In this document: in pieces, positions 1 to 8,935 of the stretch
Numbering within the stretch: the first letter of the stretch is position 1
Layout: each line of letters begins with the position of its first letter
Assembly (NCBI GenBank): GCA_964570765.1
Contig: CAZMZF010000015.1
Coordinates: forward strand, 5,469 to 69,468
DNA length: 64,000 nucleotides
Direction of reading: 5' to 3'
Source: CAZMZF01 sp964570765
GTDB taxonomy: Bacteria; Zixibacteria; MSB-5A5; RBG-16-43-9
Program-made: the position numbers and the translations under genes
Notes under the pieces: model-generated
Databases searched by the model: none
Told to the model about the DNA's origin: nothing
Seen by the model: only the letters and a program-made list of their open reading frames with translations

Positions 1-322
1 ATACTTTCTGAATAGCTCTTTCCTGATGTAGGTAGAGAGGCCTATCGCCCCACAAAGCCTTTAAGAACCCCTCGTCAGGCGGGTTAGGAAGAAGTTCTTG
101 AAAGAGTTCACCTGTTCTTTTCCCACATTTGTACACAGGAGTAGCCTCAAGATAAGGGCCCTTATTCAAGTGACCGGAGTCTAGAACTTCCTGAAATGAT
201 TTCCTTAGGTCCAGGTCTTTAAAGTAAAAAGTCGTCTCAAGATAGCGCTTGTATCTCTCTTCAACCTGCTTAGATAAGTTCACTGGATCAATCCGATAAT
301 CCTTCAACATCGGCATGCTCAT
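1..322 (-). CDS. N-terminal part of a probable superfamily II (DEAD/DEAH) helicase, cut by window edge
   Basis: About 107 residues are visible; the gene runs off the left edge. The segment GPYLEATPVYKCGK followed by RPLYLHQERAIQKV resembles the stretch just before motif I in large SF2 helicases of the MrfA/Lhr/DISARM-associated kind, where a Q-motif-like glutamine precedes the ATP loop. No Walker A or DEAH box is inside the window, so the helicase call is inference from that N-terminal pattern. The first ATG overlaps the stop of the preceding gene as TAATG, which suggests translational coupling. A second ATG at 316 has AGAGG 8 nt upstream and is the more likely start. Co-transcription with the membrane coiled-coil gene suggests a shared job, possibly defence. 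Confidence 0.5.
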   Translation of the reverse strand, partial: MSMPMLKDYRIDPVNLSKQVEERYKRYLETTFYFKDLDLRKSFQEVLDSGHLNKGPYLEATPVYKCGKRTGELFQELLPNPPDEGFLKALWGDRPLYLHQERAIQKV

Positions 323-2676
323 TACCTCTCAATTATTAATTTTAATATTTCTATATTCCATGAATGTGATGATTTTCTTCTTTTATCGTAGGATATATGT
401 AAACGTTTTACATCCTCCATAGTTAATCCTGCGTTATCAATCTCATTTCTATTAAAACCTTTACCCCTCCTTTTCCCACGGCAGCTTTTTACCTCCGGCT
501 GCGGTAGATGGAGCAGTGGTGGAAGTTTTACTTGTACTTTTCTAGGTTCAACTATTGGCGGTAACTCGGCGGAAATTTCAAGGACAATAGCTTCGTAAGT
601 TTTGGTTTCCTCTGCTGAAACCCATATTTTCATTGCAAACTCTTCTTGCTTGTTTTCAATCTCCTTCGCATCGCAGAAATTGCGCAAAGGAACAGCGATC
701 TCCTCTTTTTCTACCTCCACATTATAAGAGCTACTTTTGACGTGATTAAAACCTACTTCAATTTTACATATCCAGCGCTTACGAGGGAATTTCACCCAAA
801 GTGCTTTATCAGTAATAGCTGCAAAGTCCTTTCGAGATAAAGAGAAGGTTTTGTCTGTCCAATTTACAGGGACTACAGCCAGATGGCCAACACACCACCA
901 TACCCTTTCTACTAGAATCGTGACTTTGACCTTAGCATTCCCGTCGCTTAAAGTCCAGTGAGTCTTATCGTAATCGGGTTTGGGGGGTATTGTTGCAATT
1001 GTGAAGTCGTTCTCTCGACAAATCGTCAATGCATGGTACATTTCCCCACCCGCCGGTTCAACTTTGCAATTGGCTTGATGAATGAATTGAACTATAACAT
1101 CATTATATCCGTCTGGTTCTGGCAAACATTTAGAGTTCATTATTTGAATGCCTTTTAATCCAATAATGAATCTGAAGTCCATACTTTCTAATAAATTGTC
1201 GTTGTTATCGTAAATACGCACGTAATACCAACCGCCTTGCCGATTTATTAACTCGTCAGGCATCCTCTGCTCAGTAACATCCTCTTGTGGAATAAATTGC
1301 GTCCGCCACCTGTTTCTACCACTTCCTTCTTCACTTACAACTCCCACTCCAACATTACTCCATCCCCGTTCATCAATCGTTTTAATACAAGGAGGTTCTT
1401 CACCAAAAAGAGGTCCCATATCATCAGAGGCATCTGGTATTTCTTTTCCTACTAGTTGAAAACGAGGACTTCCAGACTCCAACTGGATTTGTTCACCATT
1501 TGCGTTAATAAATGCAATAGCTGTGTATCCATTCTGTCCCTGATAAAAGAAATGTGCCTTATATCCGTCTATTTGAATATTTTTTGGTTCAACAGGGGCG
1601 GAACCTGACATTTCTTCGTCGCGTTTCCACTGTTGTGGGACTATTGCTAAGTAGTAGCCAAGCGTGGGTTGTCTAACCGATCTCCCCAATCCCTTCCAGT
1701 CTTTTCGCATTTTGAAAATAAGATAATTTCTCCCCTCTTCCATAATGGGGATGTCTATTTTTTTATCTTGTTCTCCCTCAGTCCAAGCAACTTTTACTGT
1801 GCCTTTGATGTGCGCAAGATGATAATGTGACTCATCTGAAGTATCCTTCTCAAGTAATTCATCGTTTTGAGTCACTCGTGGCGATTTAAACTCCTCAGGA
1901 ACCTCTATGCAAACAATCCATCTCCAGCCTTCATTCCAACAAATGATTTCTGGCTTCAAAGAGCGGGGTTTTGGCTCTAGCGGTTGTTCTATTTCGGACT
2001 GTTTTGTTGAACCTCGCGGTCTTCCACCTCTCTTATTGGGTGGTAATTCTTGCCTTTTTTCTTCTATTAAACGGCGTTCTAATTCCTCTTTTTTCTTGGC
2101 CTCTTCTTTCCTTGCTTTCTTTTCTTCGTCTTTTTTTGCCTTCGCCTCTTGCTCTGCCTTGCTTTCTTTCTCCTCAGCCTCTAATCGTTCTCTGTCTGCC
2201 TTCTCTTTACTGGCTTTTTCTCTTGCTTCTCGCTCTATCTTTTCTTCTTCAGCCTTTATCTTCTCTAATCTCTCCTCTTCTTTTCTGAGAAATTCTTCTT
2301 CTCTTTCCTTTCTTAATCTTTCCTCTGCTGCCTTCTCCTCTGCTTTTATCTTCTCTTCTATCTCATGTTTGAGCGCAGTAGCCAAACGTGCCTCTTCTTC
2401 AACATTCTTCTTCGCTTCCTCTTCAGCCTTCTCAGCGACTAATTGTGCCTCTTTACGGGTCTTATCATCAGCCTCTTCCTTTGCCTTCGCCTCTATCTCA
2501 GCCTGCTTTCGTGAATCTTCAGCCGCCTTCTTGGCTAATTTCTCTTGCTCTTTTTGTGTCTTCTCTTCTTCTTTCTTTGACTCGCGCTGTCTCTTACGCT
2601 TATTAATAATAACTCTTGCAACAATTGTCACTGATACAGCAAAAAACATAATGAGGATTAATACAATAATATCCAT
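322..2676 (-). CDS. Membrane-anchored coiled-coil protein with AT-hook-like motif and L13e-like basic tail
   Basis: I do not recognise the whole protein. Residues 1-24 form one membrane segment. Residues 25-212 are an almost uninterrupted Glu/Lys/Ala-rich coiled coil, TolA-like in composition. Residues 217-225 (GGRPRGSTK) match the core of an AT-hook. Residues 240-730 are a Trp-rich, mostly beta-looking region of unknown family. The last 53 residues, with RRGKGFNRNEIDNAGL and later DKRRKSSH, resemble the small nucleic-acid-binding ribosomal L13e domain. The picture is a long membrane-tethered rod ending in DNA- or RNA-binding parts. It is the upstream partner, by TAATG overlap, of a helicase-like gene. 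Start is ATG with a weak GGTAGAG site. Domain names are pattern recognition, not search results. Confidence 0.8.
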   Translation of the reverse strand: MDIIVLILIMFFAVSVTIVARVIINKRKRQRESKKEEEKTQKEQEKLAKKAAEDSRKQAEIEAKAKEEADDKTRKEAQLVAEKAEEEAKKNVEEEARLATALKHEIEEKIKAEEKAAEERLRKEREEEFLRKEEERLEKIKAEEEKIEREAREKASKEKADRERLEAEEKESKAEQEAKAKKDEEKKARKEEAKKKEELERRLIEEKRQELPPNKRGGRPRGSTKQSEIEQPLEPKPRSLKPEIICWNEGWRWIVCIEVPEEFKSPRVTQNDELLEKDTSDESHYHLAHIKGTVKVAWTEGEQDKKIDIPIMEEGRNYLIFKMRKDWKGLGRSVRQPTLGYYLAIVPQQWKRDEEMSGSAPVEPKNIQIDGYKAHFFYQGQNGYTAIAFINANGEQIQLESGSPRFQLVGKEIPDASDDMGPLFGEEPPCIKTIDERGWSNVGVGVVSEEGSGRNRWRTQFIPQEDVTEQRMPDELINRQGGWYYVRIYDNNDNLLESMDFRFIIGLKGIQIMNSKCLPEPDGYNDVIVQFIHQANCKVEPAGGEMYHALTICRENDFTIATIPPKPDYDKTHWTLSDGNAKVKVTILVERVWWCVGHLAVVPVNWTDKTFSLSRKDFAAITDKALWVKFPRKRWICKIEVGFNHVKSSSYNVEVEKEEIAVPLRNFCDAKEIENKQEEFAMKIWVSAEETKTYEAIVLEISAELPPIVEPRKVQVKLPPLLHLPQPEVKSCRGKRRGKGFNRNEIDNAGLTMEDVKRLHISYDKRRKSSHSWNIEILKLIIER

Positions 2677-2771
2677 GATCTCTACCTATCTTACGTCGCC
2701 ATTTCGCCTAACTGGAGCTTAGGCGGATAGCTTTATCAGTTATAAAATAAAGGTTTAAATCCAAAATATCT

Positions 2772-3746
2772 TTAAATCAAAGTAACTTCCCCGGCGGTTA
2801 CAGTTTTTTCTCCCTTACGGGTTTCAAGGATTAATGAGCCGTTCTCGTCAATATCTTTTACCACCCCTTTTAATTTCTCCTTTCCATATAAAAGTTTTAC
2901 CTTTTTCCCTAATAAAGAGGAAGATTTTTTTATCTCCTCACGATAAAATTTCAATCCAAAGGTTTTGAAATTCAAATAAATCTTTTCAAATCTCTCCAAG
3001 AAGCTTTTTAGAAGCTCTACCCTGGAGAATTTATCTTTTGATTCAAGAAAAATTGAGGTAGCTTTACCTTTTAAATTCTTGGGAAAATCGTTCTGGGTCT
3101 GGTTTACATTTATTCCCACCCCGATAATGATAAAGTCTATTTTATCTAACTCCGCTGAAAGCTCAAGCAGGATCCCAGCCACTTTTTTCCCCCCGATCAG
3201 GCAATCGTTGGGCCATTTCAAATCTGCCTCAAGGCTGGTCTTATCCCTTATTGCCTGAATCAGAGCTAAGCCAGCGCAGAGGGAGAGTCCTGGAGCTTCA
3301 GCTGGTGGAATTTTTGGTCTCAAGATCAAGCTCATCCAGATACCTTTATCTGGAGGGGAGAACCATTTTCGGCCTAATCTTCCTTTACCTGAGGTCTGTT
3401 TCTCAGCCACAATCAAAGTTCCTTCTGGAGCTTTTTCCTCAGCTAATCTATAGGCTAAATCATTGGTTGATTTCAATACCCGGTAAGAGTAGATTTTTTT
3501 CCCTAAGATTTTAGTCTTCAGATTATAATTTATCTCTAAGGGTATAAAGAGATCAGGCACAGAAACAAGCTTGTAACCTTTCCCTTTTTCAGCTTCGATT
3601 TTATACCCGAGTTTTCTCAGTTCAACCATCCCTTCATAAACTGAATGTAGAGGTAGATTAAGAGAGGAAGAAAGGAAACCGGCAGTTAATCCATCTGAAG
3701 TAGATTTTTTTTCTCTTTTAAGCAGGGTTAAAATCGCTTCGAGCAT
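2772..3746 (-). CDS. birA: Bifunctional biotin-[acetyl-CoA-carboxylase] ligase / biotin repressor
   Basis: Activates biotin with ATP and attaches it to the carboxyl-carrier lysine of biotin enzymes. At 324 residues it has the two-domain form: an N-terminal winged-helix region (about 1-60) suggests it also represses biotin genes, then the catalytic domain. Key segments are the biotinyl-AMP loop GKGRLGRKW (120-128), KWPND (177-181) and GKKVAGIL (186-193). A short C-terminal SH3-like domain follows. It lies 23 bp downstream of nadC on the same strand, a common pairing, so both are probably one transcript. No biotin operator was recognised nearby. Confidence 0.95.
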   Translation of the reverse strand: MLEAILTLLKREKKSTSDGLTAGFLSSSLNLPLHSVYEGMVELRKLGYKIEAEKGKGYKLVSVPDLFIPLEINYNLKTKILGKKIYSYRVLKSTNDLAYRLAEEKAPEGTLIVAEKQTSGKGRLGRKWFSPPDKGIWMSLILRPKIPPAEAPGLSLCAGLALIQAIRDKTSLEADLKWPNDCLIGGKKVAGILLELSAELDKIDFIIIGVGINVNQTQNDFPKNLKGKATSIFLESKDKFSRVELLKSFLERFEKIYLNFKTFGLKFYREEIKKSSSLLGKKVKLLYGKEKLKGVVKDIDENGSLILETRKGEKTVTAGEVTLI

Positions 3747-3769
3747 CGTTTATTCACTTTTCCTATAAA

Positions 3770-4708
3770 TTAGTCTCTCATAAAATCAAGGCTTAAATCT
3801 AAGGGTTTGACTGAATGGGTCAGTGCCCCCACTGAAATATAATCAACTCCACTTAAAGCGATCTTTCTCACATTTTCAAGGTTAACCCTGCCCGAGGCTT
3901 CGATTTCGACTTTTTTATCTTTAGAACGAATGAGCAAAACTGCTTTTTTTAAATCTTTAAGCTTGAAATTATCCAGCATTATCCGATTAACTCTACGAGC
4001 CGTAAGGCTTTTATCGGCCTTGAAGTTTAAACTCTCTTTTACCTCTTTTAAGTTTTTAGTTTCAACTTCTATTTTGAACCCTTTTTTATCCATTAAAACT
4101 TTTTTCAGGGCAGAGGAGATACCCCCGGCTGAGGTAATATGATTGTCTTTAATCAGAATCATATCGTAAAGGCCGATACGATGATTTTCACCGCCACCGA
4201 TTTTGACTGCATATTTTTCTAAAAGTCTTAAACCCGGAGTAGTCTTACGGGTATCCAGGAGTTTAACCTTTGTTCCTTTCGTTTTATTAACATATTCTTT
4301 TGTCAAAGTGGCGATTCCAGAAAGTCTCGCAAGGAAATTTAAGGCAGTCCTCTCAGCCGCTAAAATACTTTTCACTTTACCCTGAATCAAAGCAACCTTA
4401 TCTTCTTTTTTTACTTTCGCTCCATCCTGGACAAAAGGCTTAAAGACCAGTTTGGGATCAATCTGTTTAAAGACCGATTTAGCCACCTCAATGCCAGCAA
4501 TTAATCCTTTCTCCTTAGCCATAATTACCCCTTGTCCTTTTTGTTCCTCCGGGATGATGAGATTCGAAGTTATATCTCCTGTTCCCAGGTCTTCTTCCAA
4601 GGCAATTTTGATTAACTCTTGAATTTTTTTTCCGAATTTAGGTCTAGAGGGAAGGCAAACGTTATTCATAGAAGTAAAAATTAAAATAAATCTATCAGAT
4701 GTCAACAT
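3770..4708 (-). CDS. nadC: Nicotinate-nucleotide pyrophosphorylase (carboxylating)
   Basis: Converts quinolinate and PRPP to nicotinate mononucleotide, CO2 and PPi in NAD synthesis. Seen are ALEEDLGTGDITS near the N terminus, ERTALNFLARLSGIAT, the LLDTRKTTPGLR substrate loop, GGGENHRIGLYDMILIKDNH and the C-terminal ISVGALTHS. The reading frame allows a start at 4708, but the family usually begins nearer the ATG at 4669 (MNNVCLP); neither has a clear ribosome site. Oddity: nine residues (KSLTARRVN) separate KAD from RIMLDNF, where E. coli NadC reads GADIIMLDNF without a gap. The extra 27 bp belong to a repeat also found between genes. They sit on a strand/loop near the active site, so activity should be tested. 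Confidence 0.95.
   Translation of the reverse strand: MLTSDRFILIFTSMNNVCLPSRPKFGKKIQELIKIALEEDLGTGDITSNLIIPEEQKGQGVIMAKEKGLIAGIEVAKSVFKQIDPKLVFKPFVQDGAKVKKEDKVALIQGKVKSILAAERTALNFLARLSGIATLTKEYVNKTKGTKVKLLDTRKTTPGLRLLEKYAVKIGGGENHRIGLYDMILIKDNHITSAGGISSALKKVLMDKKGFKIEVETKNLKEVKESLNFKADKSLTARRVNRIMLDNFKLKDLKKAVLLIRSKDKKVEIEASGRVNLENVRKIALSGVDYISVGALTHSVKPLDLSLDFMRD
3991..4019. repeat. Palindromic repeat element inside nadC (copy 1)
   Basis: 29 bp, matching 6477-6505 at 28 of 29 positions. The arms GCCGTAA and TTATCGGC can pair with one bulge. The in-frame insertion in nadC corresponds to 3986-4012, adding nine codons without breaking the frame. This recalls protein-coding palindromic elements such as those of Rickettsia, but no homology to those is claimed. 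Confidence 0.8.
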
Positions 4709-4715
4709 AAAATTC

Positions 4716-4745
4716 TTGACAAAGTGGTTTATAATAGTATATAAT
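4716..4745 (+). promoter_or_regulatory. Sigma-70-type promoter for the histidine kinase gene
   Basis: TTGACA (4716-4721), 18 bp spacer, TATAAT (4740-4745): both hexamers match consensus exactly. The next gene has ribosome site GGAGGGGG (4761-4768) just before ATG 4771. The promoter lies in the divergent gap with nadC. Confidence 0.85.
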
Positions 4746-4770
4746 TTTTTATGAAACCCTGGAGGGGGAA

Positions 4771-6405
4771 ATGAAACTTGATATTTTCGATAATCCGCAT
4801 TCTTGTTTTTCTCCGGGTGAAGAAGGGCAGGAAAGCTGCTGGCTCAAGTTTTTAGCTTCAGGGGAAAAGGTGGAATGCCTTTTCCATTCAGATAAAAAAT
4901 TGGGAAACTGCCTGGAGTGTAGTGTTTTCCTGGAATTTTCCTCAAGGCTGGTGGGAAGGAGGATCGCTGACCGGATTGCAGAAGAGTCTCTAAAATCTCT
5001 GATTGAGCAGGTAACGAAATACGATAGCCAACTGGATAAGATCTACACAGACCTTAAAAAGAAATTGGAGGAGCTTTCCCTTCTGAAGAAGGTATCAGAT
5101 GCGCTCCTGAAGTCCAAGGACCTGAATAAGACCTTGAGGATAATCTTGACCGGGGTGACAGCCGGAGAAGCGTTCGGCTTTAATCGGGCTTTTATCTTCC
5201 TGGTAAATCAAAAAACTCAAAGCTTAGAGGGGAGGGTGGGTTTGGGTCCCAAAGATGAAGAGGAGGCTTTAAGGATCTGGTCAAAGATAAAACAGGATAA
5301 GATAACCTTTGAACAGATGTTAGAGAATGTGCTTTTATCGGAAGAAGAAGAAAATGAACTCACCGTCATGGTAAAAGGATTATCTTTCTCTCTTCAGGAA
5401 AAAGAGAATATTTTGGTGAAGGCGGTTTTAGAGAGAAGAAGTTATAATCTAAAAAGTGAAGAGATTTCGGGTTTAAACCCCAGAGAGGTTTTAAATCTTT
5501 TTAGCTTAACTGGATTTATGCTTATCCCTATCCTTTCAGAGAACATACCCTTAGGTCTTTTAGCGGTTGATAATCTCATCACCAAGAATGAGATACCGGA
5601 AGAGGACCGGATCGGCCTGGAGACTTTTGCCAATCAAGCTGCTTATCAGATTGAAAACATCCTATTGCTACAGGAGTTAAAACAAAGGCAAAAGGAGTTA
5701 GAGCATGCCACAAAGCTTTTAAGAGAAAATCAAAGCTATCTTTTACAGGCGGAGAGATGGGTGGATATCGGTATAATAGCCACCACCGTCGCTCATGAGA
5801 TAAAAACCCCTTTAGTAGCCATAGGCGGCTATGCCCGCAGAGCTTTGAAAAAATCAGAACAGGGAAAGTTGGGTTCACATGAGTTAGAGGTTATCTTAAA
5901 AGAGACCGAGAGGTTGGAGAGGATTACCTCAGAGATTCTGGACTATTCTAAAGCCACGAAGTTAAGTTATGAGAAAAAAGATCTGAATCAATTGATACGG
6001 GATGCCTTAGAGGTTTTGAAAGATAAGTTAAAATATAACGGGGTTAAATTAAGAACCAGATTATTATTAGACACTCCGATTATAGAAGTTGATCCTAAAA
6101 GGATTGAGCAGGTTCTTTTCAATCTGATCGAGAATGCCATAGAGGCTATGCCTCAGGGAGGATTTTTAACCGTTAAGACTAAAAAGAAAGAGGATTTTGC
6201 CATATTCGAGATCGAGGATACTGGCTGTGGAATAAATGAGGAGAACCTGCAGAAACTTTACATTCCCTTTTTCACCACCAAACCCAAAGGCTCAGGCTTG
6301 GGACTTCCAGTAAGCAAGAAGATAATCGCAGACCATTCAGGTTATATTGAGGTGAAAAGCGAGTTGGATAAAGGGACGAAGTTTGCAGTGTATTTACCTT
6401 TTTGA
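4771..6405 (+). CDS. Sensor histidine kinase with Cys-rich N terminus and GAF domain
   Basis: Cytoplasmic sensor kinase, 544 residues, no membrane segment. The N terminus has five cysteines (C12, C23, C36, C47, C50; the last two as NCLECSVF), likely a metal or redox site resembling the so-called two-CW domain. A helix follows, then a GAF-type sensor region (about 105-300), a coiled linker and the catalytic core: H-box AHEIKTPL with phospho-acceptor H342, N-box NLIENAIEA (451-459), G1 DTGCGI, F-box and G2 GSGLGLPVSKKI. Nearest RR gene is 157 bp downstream and is the probable partner. Expressed from a consensus promoter. The ligand is unknown; a soluble redox- or metal-sensing role is inference from the cysteines. 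Confidence 0.93.
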   Translation: MKLDIFDNPHSCFSPGEEGQESCWLKFLASGEKVECLFHSDKKLGNCLECSVFLEFSSRLVGRRIADRIAEESLKSLIEQVTKYDSQLDKIYTDLKKKLEELSLLKKVSDALLKSKDLNKTLRIILTGVTAGEAFGFNRAFIFLVNQKTQSLEGRVGLGPKDEEEALRIWSKIKQDKITFEQMLENVLLSEEEENELTVMVKGLSFSLQEKENILVKAVLERRSYNLKSEEISGLNPREVLNLFSLTGFMLIPILSENIPLGLLAVDNLITKNEIPEEDRIGLETFANQAAYQIENILLLQELKQRQKELEHATKLLRENQSYLLQAERWVDIGIIATTVAHEIKTPLVAIGGYARRALKKSEQGKLGSHELEVILKETERLERITSEILDYSKATKLSYEKKDLNQLIRDALEVLKDKLKYNGVKLRTRLLLDTPIIEVDPKRIEQVLFNLIENAIEAMPQGGFLTVKTKKKEDFAIFEIEDTGCGINEENLQKLYIPFFTTKPKGSGLGLPVSKKIIADHSGYIEVKSELDKGTKFAVYLPF

Positions 6406-6476
6406 GTTCCCTCTCCCCTTGTGGGAGAGGGTGAGGGAGAATAAAAAAAATTAATTTCACCCTCCCTTTATCCCTC
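6406..6476. repeat. Intergenic inverted repeat
   Basis: The stretch after the kinase stop holds CCCTCTCCCC...GGGAGAGGG, a hairpin of a type also seen around 55650-55690 near an unrelated gene. It is not followed by a T-run, so I do not call it a terminator. Confidence 0.5.
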
Positions 6477-6505
6477 CTCTACGAGCCGTAAAGCTTTTAT
6501 CGGCC
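6477..6505. repeat. Palindromic repeat element (copy 2, intergenic)
   Basis: Same 29-bp element as in nadC (3991-4019), one base different, here between the kinase and receiver genes where it codes for nothing obvious. Its presence in both a gene and a gap argues that it is a mobile or copied unit. Confidence 0.8.
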
Positions 6506-6561
6506 ATCAAGGGAGGGATACATGAAGGTTCTCACATACTATTAGTAATAGAGGATTTTTT

Positions 6562-6915
6562 ATGTATAAGATTTTATTAGTAGAGGATGAGCCTTATCTT
6601 TTAGAGCTCTATCGAGAGGAGCTTCAAGATGAAGGGTATGAGGTTTTAACTACTATGGACGGGGAAGAAGCGGTCTTGAAGACCAAAAAGGAGCTTCCAG
6701 ATCTTGTGATTCTGGATATCAAAATAAGGAAACTCCATGGATTAGAGGTATTGAAAAAGATAAAGGAGTTCAATAAAGACCTGCCGGTTATTTTGAATTC
6801 TGCCTATGAGACTTTCAAGTCCGATTTTTCCTCCTGGATCGCAGATGCCTATCTTATAAAATCCTCCAATTTAGCTGAGCTAAAAGAGAAGGTCAGAGAT
6901 CTTTTAGTGATATAA
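6562..6915 (+). CDS. Single-domain response regulator (CheY-like receiver)
   Basis: A 117-residue receiver with no output domain. Visible are the acidic pocket E8-D9-E10, phospho-acceptor D52 in VILDIKI, the Ser/Thr switch in ILNSAYE and the conserved lysine in YLIKSS. It probably receives phosphate from the upstream kinase and acts by protein-protein contact or as a relay. SD is weak (GAGG, 6552-6555) but ATG 6562 fits the family start. Confidence 0.93.
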   Translation: MYKILLVEDEPYLLELYREELQDEGYEVLTTMDGEEAVLKTKKELPDLVILDIKIRKLHGLEVLKKIKEFNKDLPVILNSAYETFKSDFSSWIADAYLIKSSNLAELKEKVRDLLVI

Positions 6916-7205
6916 GTTGAAGTAGCGTCGGGTTTTATGCCCGACGAAAGAAAGACATTGTGTATAAGGCATCGTCACGGACGATGCACTCCATAATAAT
7001 TCGTTGCTATTCTAGAAACGGAAACTACGTCTAGCGCCCATAGGGCGGGCTGACCCGTAGCCATTGTAAGACAGGAGTGGCAACGCTACCCTCCATTTAA
7101 TTCTGGAAACTGAAGGTTTCCGCTACAACATCTTTTTCTCTAAACTCTTATCTAAACCTGCCGATAAATCTATTTAGAATAATCTGATAGGTAAAAAATC
7201 TTTTA
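6916..7205. repeat. Intergenic region filled with short palindromic repeats
   Basis: No gene seen in about 290 bp. It holds GTCGGG...CCCGAC (about 6926-6945, repeated near 32084-32103), GCATCGTC...GACGATGC (about 6968-6987), and GAAACTGAAGGTTTCCGCTAC (near 7110-7130, also at 11265). The unrelated hairpins packed together look like a dump of miniature repeat elements. Confidence 0.6.
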
Positions 7206-7218
7206 AAAGGGAGTGGTT

Positions 7219-8922
7219 ATGAAAAGAAATGTGTTTTTTATTTTCTGGGCAGTTTTCTTATCGATGATTTTACTTGTTTTCACAACAAGCTGTAATAAAA
7301 AATCTACCTCATCTACACCTTCGGAAACTCAACAGCTTTTAAAATCGTTCAGTGCTTCTCCCACTTCTATACAAGTAGGGGATTCAAGTTTGATCCAGGC
7401 TACAGTTATAGACCAGGATGATAACCCCTTAGCTAATATCCGGGTTAATTTCTCAGCTACGTCTTCCTTTTCAGGCTTTTTCAGAAATAGTTTCGACTCG
7501 ACTGATGTTTCGGGACTAGCCTCTACCTATTTTGTTTCCACCGATACTGGCACAGTTACTTTACAGGCTATAATAACTGGCGATACCATGACCACGACTT
7601 TACGTATAACCACTACTCCTACACCTTCTGGCTCGATTGCCAGCATTGAGTTCTATTCTACCCGGCCTTCTATTCAGGTTAAAGGGACTGGTGGGATAGA
7701 GTCTGCAGTTTTAGTAGCAGTGGGTTATAATGAATATGGAGGAAGAGTTGGGTCGGGGAATGAGATTGTTATCCGGATTTTAAATGGTCCGCATGGAGGT
7801 GAAAATCTTGAGGATCAAGATTATGGACCAGTTACTAAGGAAACAAATGATTCAGGATGTGCATTTGTGACTTTGAATAGTGGAACTATCTCCGGGACTG
7901 TAGAGTTAAGGGCAGAGGTGGATTCGATCCGTTCACGGGTTACCCGTGTGGCAATTCATGCCGGACCTCCAGCTTATCTCACCTTAGGGATTAAGCCATT
8001 AAATATTCGAGGGTGGGATGTGGTGAATGCTACTGCAGATGTCTTAGCTATGGTAGATGACGTTTATGGTAATCCGGTTCAGGATAGTACTGCAGTCTAT
8101 TTCGGGACTGAAGAGGGGATGGTAGATGCCTATGCTTTAACCTCTGGAGGCTTAGCCACATCAACCTATCATTCAGGTGAACCCAGAAATGATGGTCTGG
8201 CTCATATATGGGCATCAACTTCTGGTGGGACTGTGGCTGATACCATAGTGCTGATTGTCTCAGGTCCACCTGATAGTATTACTATTATAACCTATCCTCT
8301 TACTCTTATGGCAGATGGGGTTTCTAAAGGTGGGGTAGTGGTTAGAGTCTTAGATCTAAATGGGAATTTTGTAGTGGCTGGAAACAAGGTAGATATGAAA
8401 ACTGATTTTGGAACCTGTGCCTCTGGAGTTACTAAAGATGGGGTAAATTCCTCCATCTTTGAGACTGAACTTTTAAGCCAGGTTTTAACAAGGGATTATT
8501 CACCAGTCTCTCCAGATGATAGCATAGGTGCAATCTCCAACTTAACTGCCAAAGCAGAATTCGCTTCTGCTACGGTTCAGATGAATTTCTTAACCGGTTA
8601 TGCCTATTATAAAAACTGTCTGATAGATATTTCAGGAACAGTGGCTTATGGAGCTACTGAGCCCTTTACAGTGATAATAAAGGACCGGGCAGGTAACCCC
8701 TTAGGAGGTCATTCTATCTCTGCCACTGTTACTTCAGGTTCGATCTCTGGCTCACCCAAAATTACCAATGGCTATGGAGAGACCTCTAATTTATTCTTTA
8801 CCGCACCAACGGATACCACTATAAAAAGTGCCACAATCAGTGTAACGGATAATGATCCCAGAGGAGGGTTAACTGTAACTAAAAAAGTTTCTTTAAACTC
8901 GACTCTTTTAAAGAAGAAATAA
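7219..8922 (+). CDS. Surface lipoprotein with bacterial Ig-like repeats
   Basis: A 567-residue exported protein. The N terminus MKRNVFFIFWAVFLSMILL ends in a lipobox-like VFTTSC, so it is likely lipidated at that cysteine. The rest is a series of beta-sandwich units with the Big_1 (invasin-type Ig) signature: DQDDNPLANIRVNFSA, DVYGNPVQDSTAVYF, LDLNGNFVVAGNKV and DRAGNPLGGHSISATV. A GTG at 7213 is in frame, but AAGGGAG (7206-7212) is 6 nt before the ATG at 7219, which decides the start. The likely role is adhesion or cell-surface structure; no enzyme motif is seen. A strong terminator follows. Confidence 0.88.
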   Translation: MKRNVFFIFWAVFLSMILLVFTTSCNKKSTSSTPSETQQLLKSFSASPTSIQVGDSSLIQATVIDQDDNPLANIRVNFSATSSFSGFFRNSFDSTDVSGLASTYFVSTDTGTVTLQAIITGDTMTTTLRITTTPTPSGSIASIEFYSTRPSIQVKGTGGIESAVLVAVGYNEYGGRVGSGNEIVIRILNGPHGGENLEDQDYGPVTKETNDSGCAFVTLNSGTISGTVELRAEVDSIRSRVTRVAIHAGPPAYLTLGIKPLNIRGWDVVNATADVLAMVDDVYGNPVQDSTAVYFGTEEGMVDAYALTSGGLATSTYHSGEPRNDGLAHIWASTSGGTVADTIVLIVSGPPDSITIITYPLTLMADGVSKGGVVVRVLDLNGNFVVAGNKVDMKTDFGTCASGVTKDGVNSSIFETELLSQVLTRDYSPVSPDDSIGAISNLTAKAEFASATVQMNFLTGYAYYKNCLIDISGTVAYGATEPFTVIIKDRAGNPLGGHSISATVTSGSISGSPKITNGYGETSNLFFTAPTDTTIKSATISVTDNDPRGGLTVTKKVSLNSTLLKKK

Positions 8923-8935
8923 ATCTTTAATTATG

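Noticed and set aside
1907..2722. Long plus-strand open frame opposite the coiled-coil gene
   Set aside because: Low-complexity Ser/Phe-rich reading that mirrors the Glu/Lys coiled coil; no ribosome site, no family.
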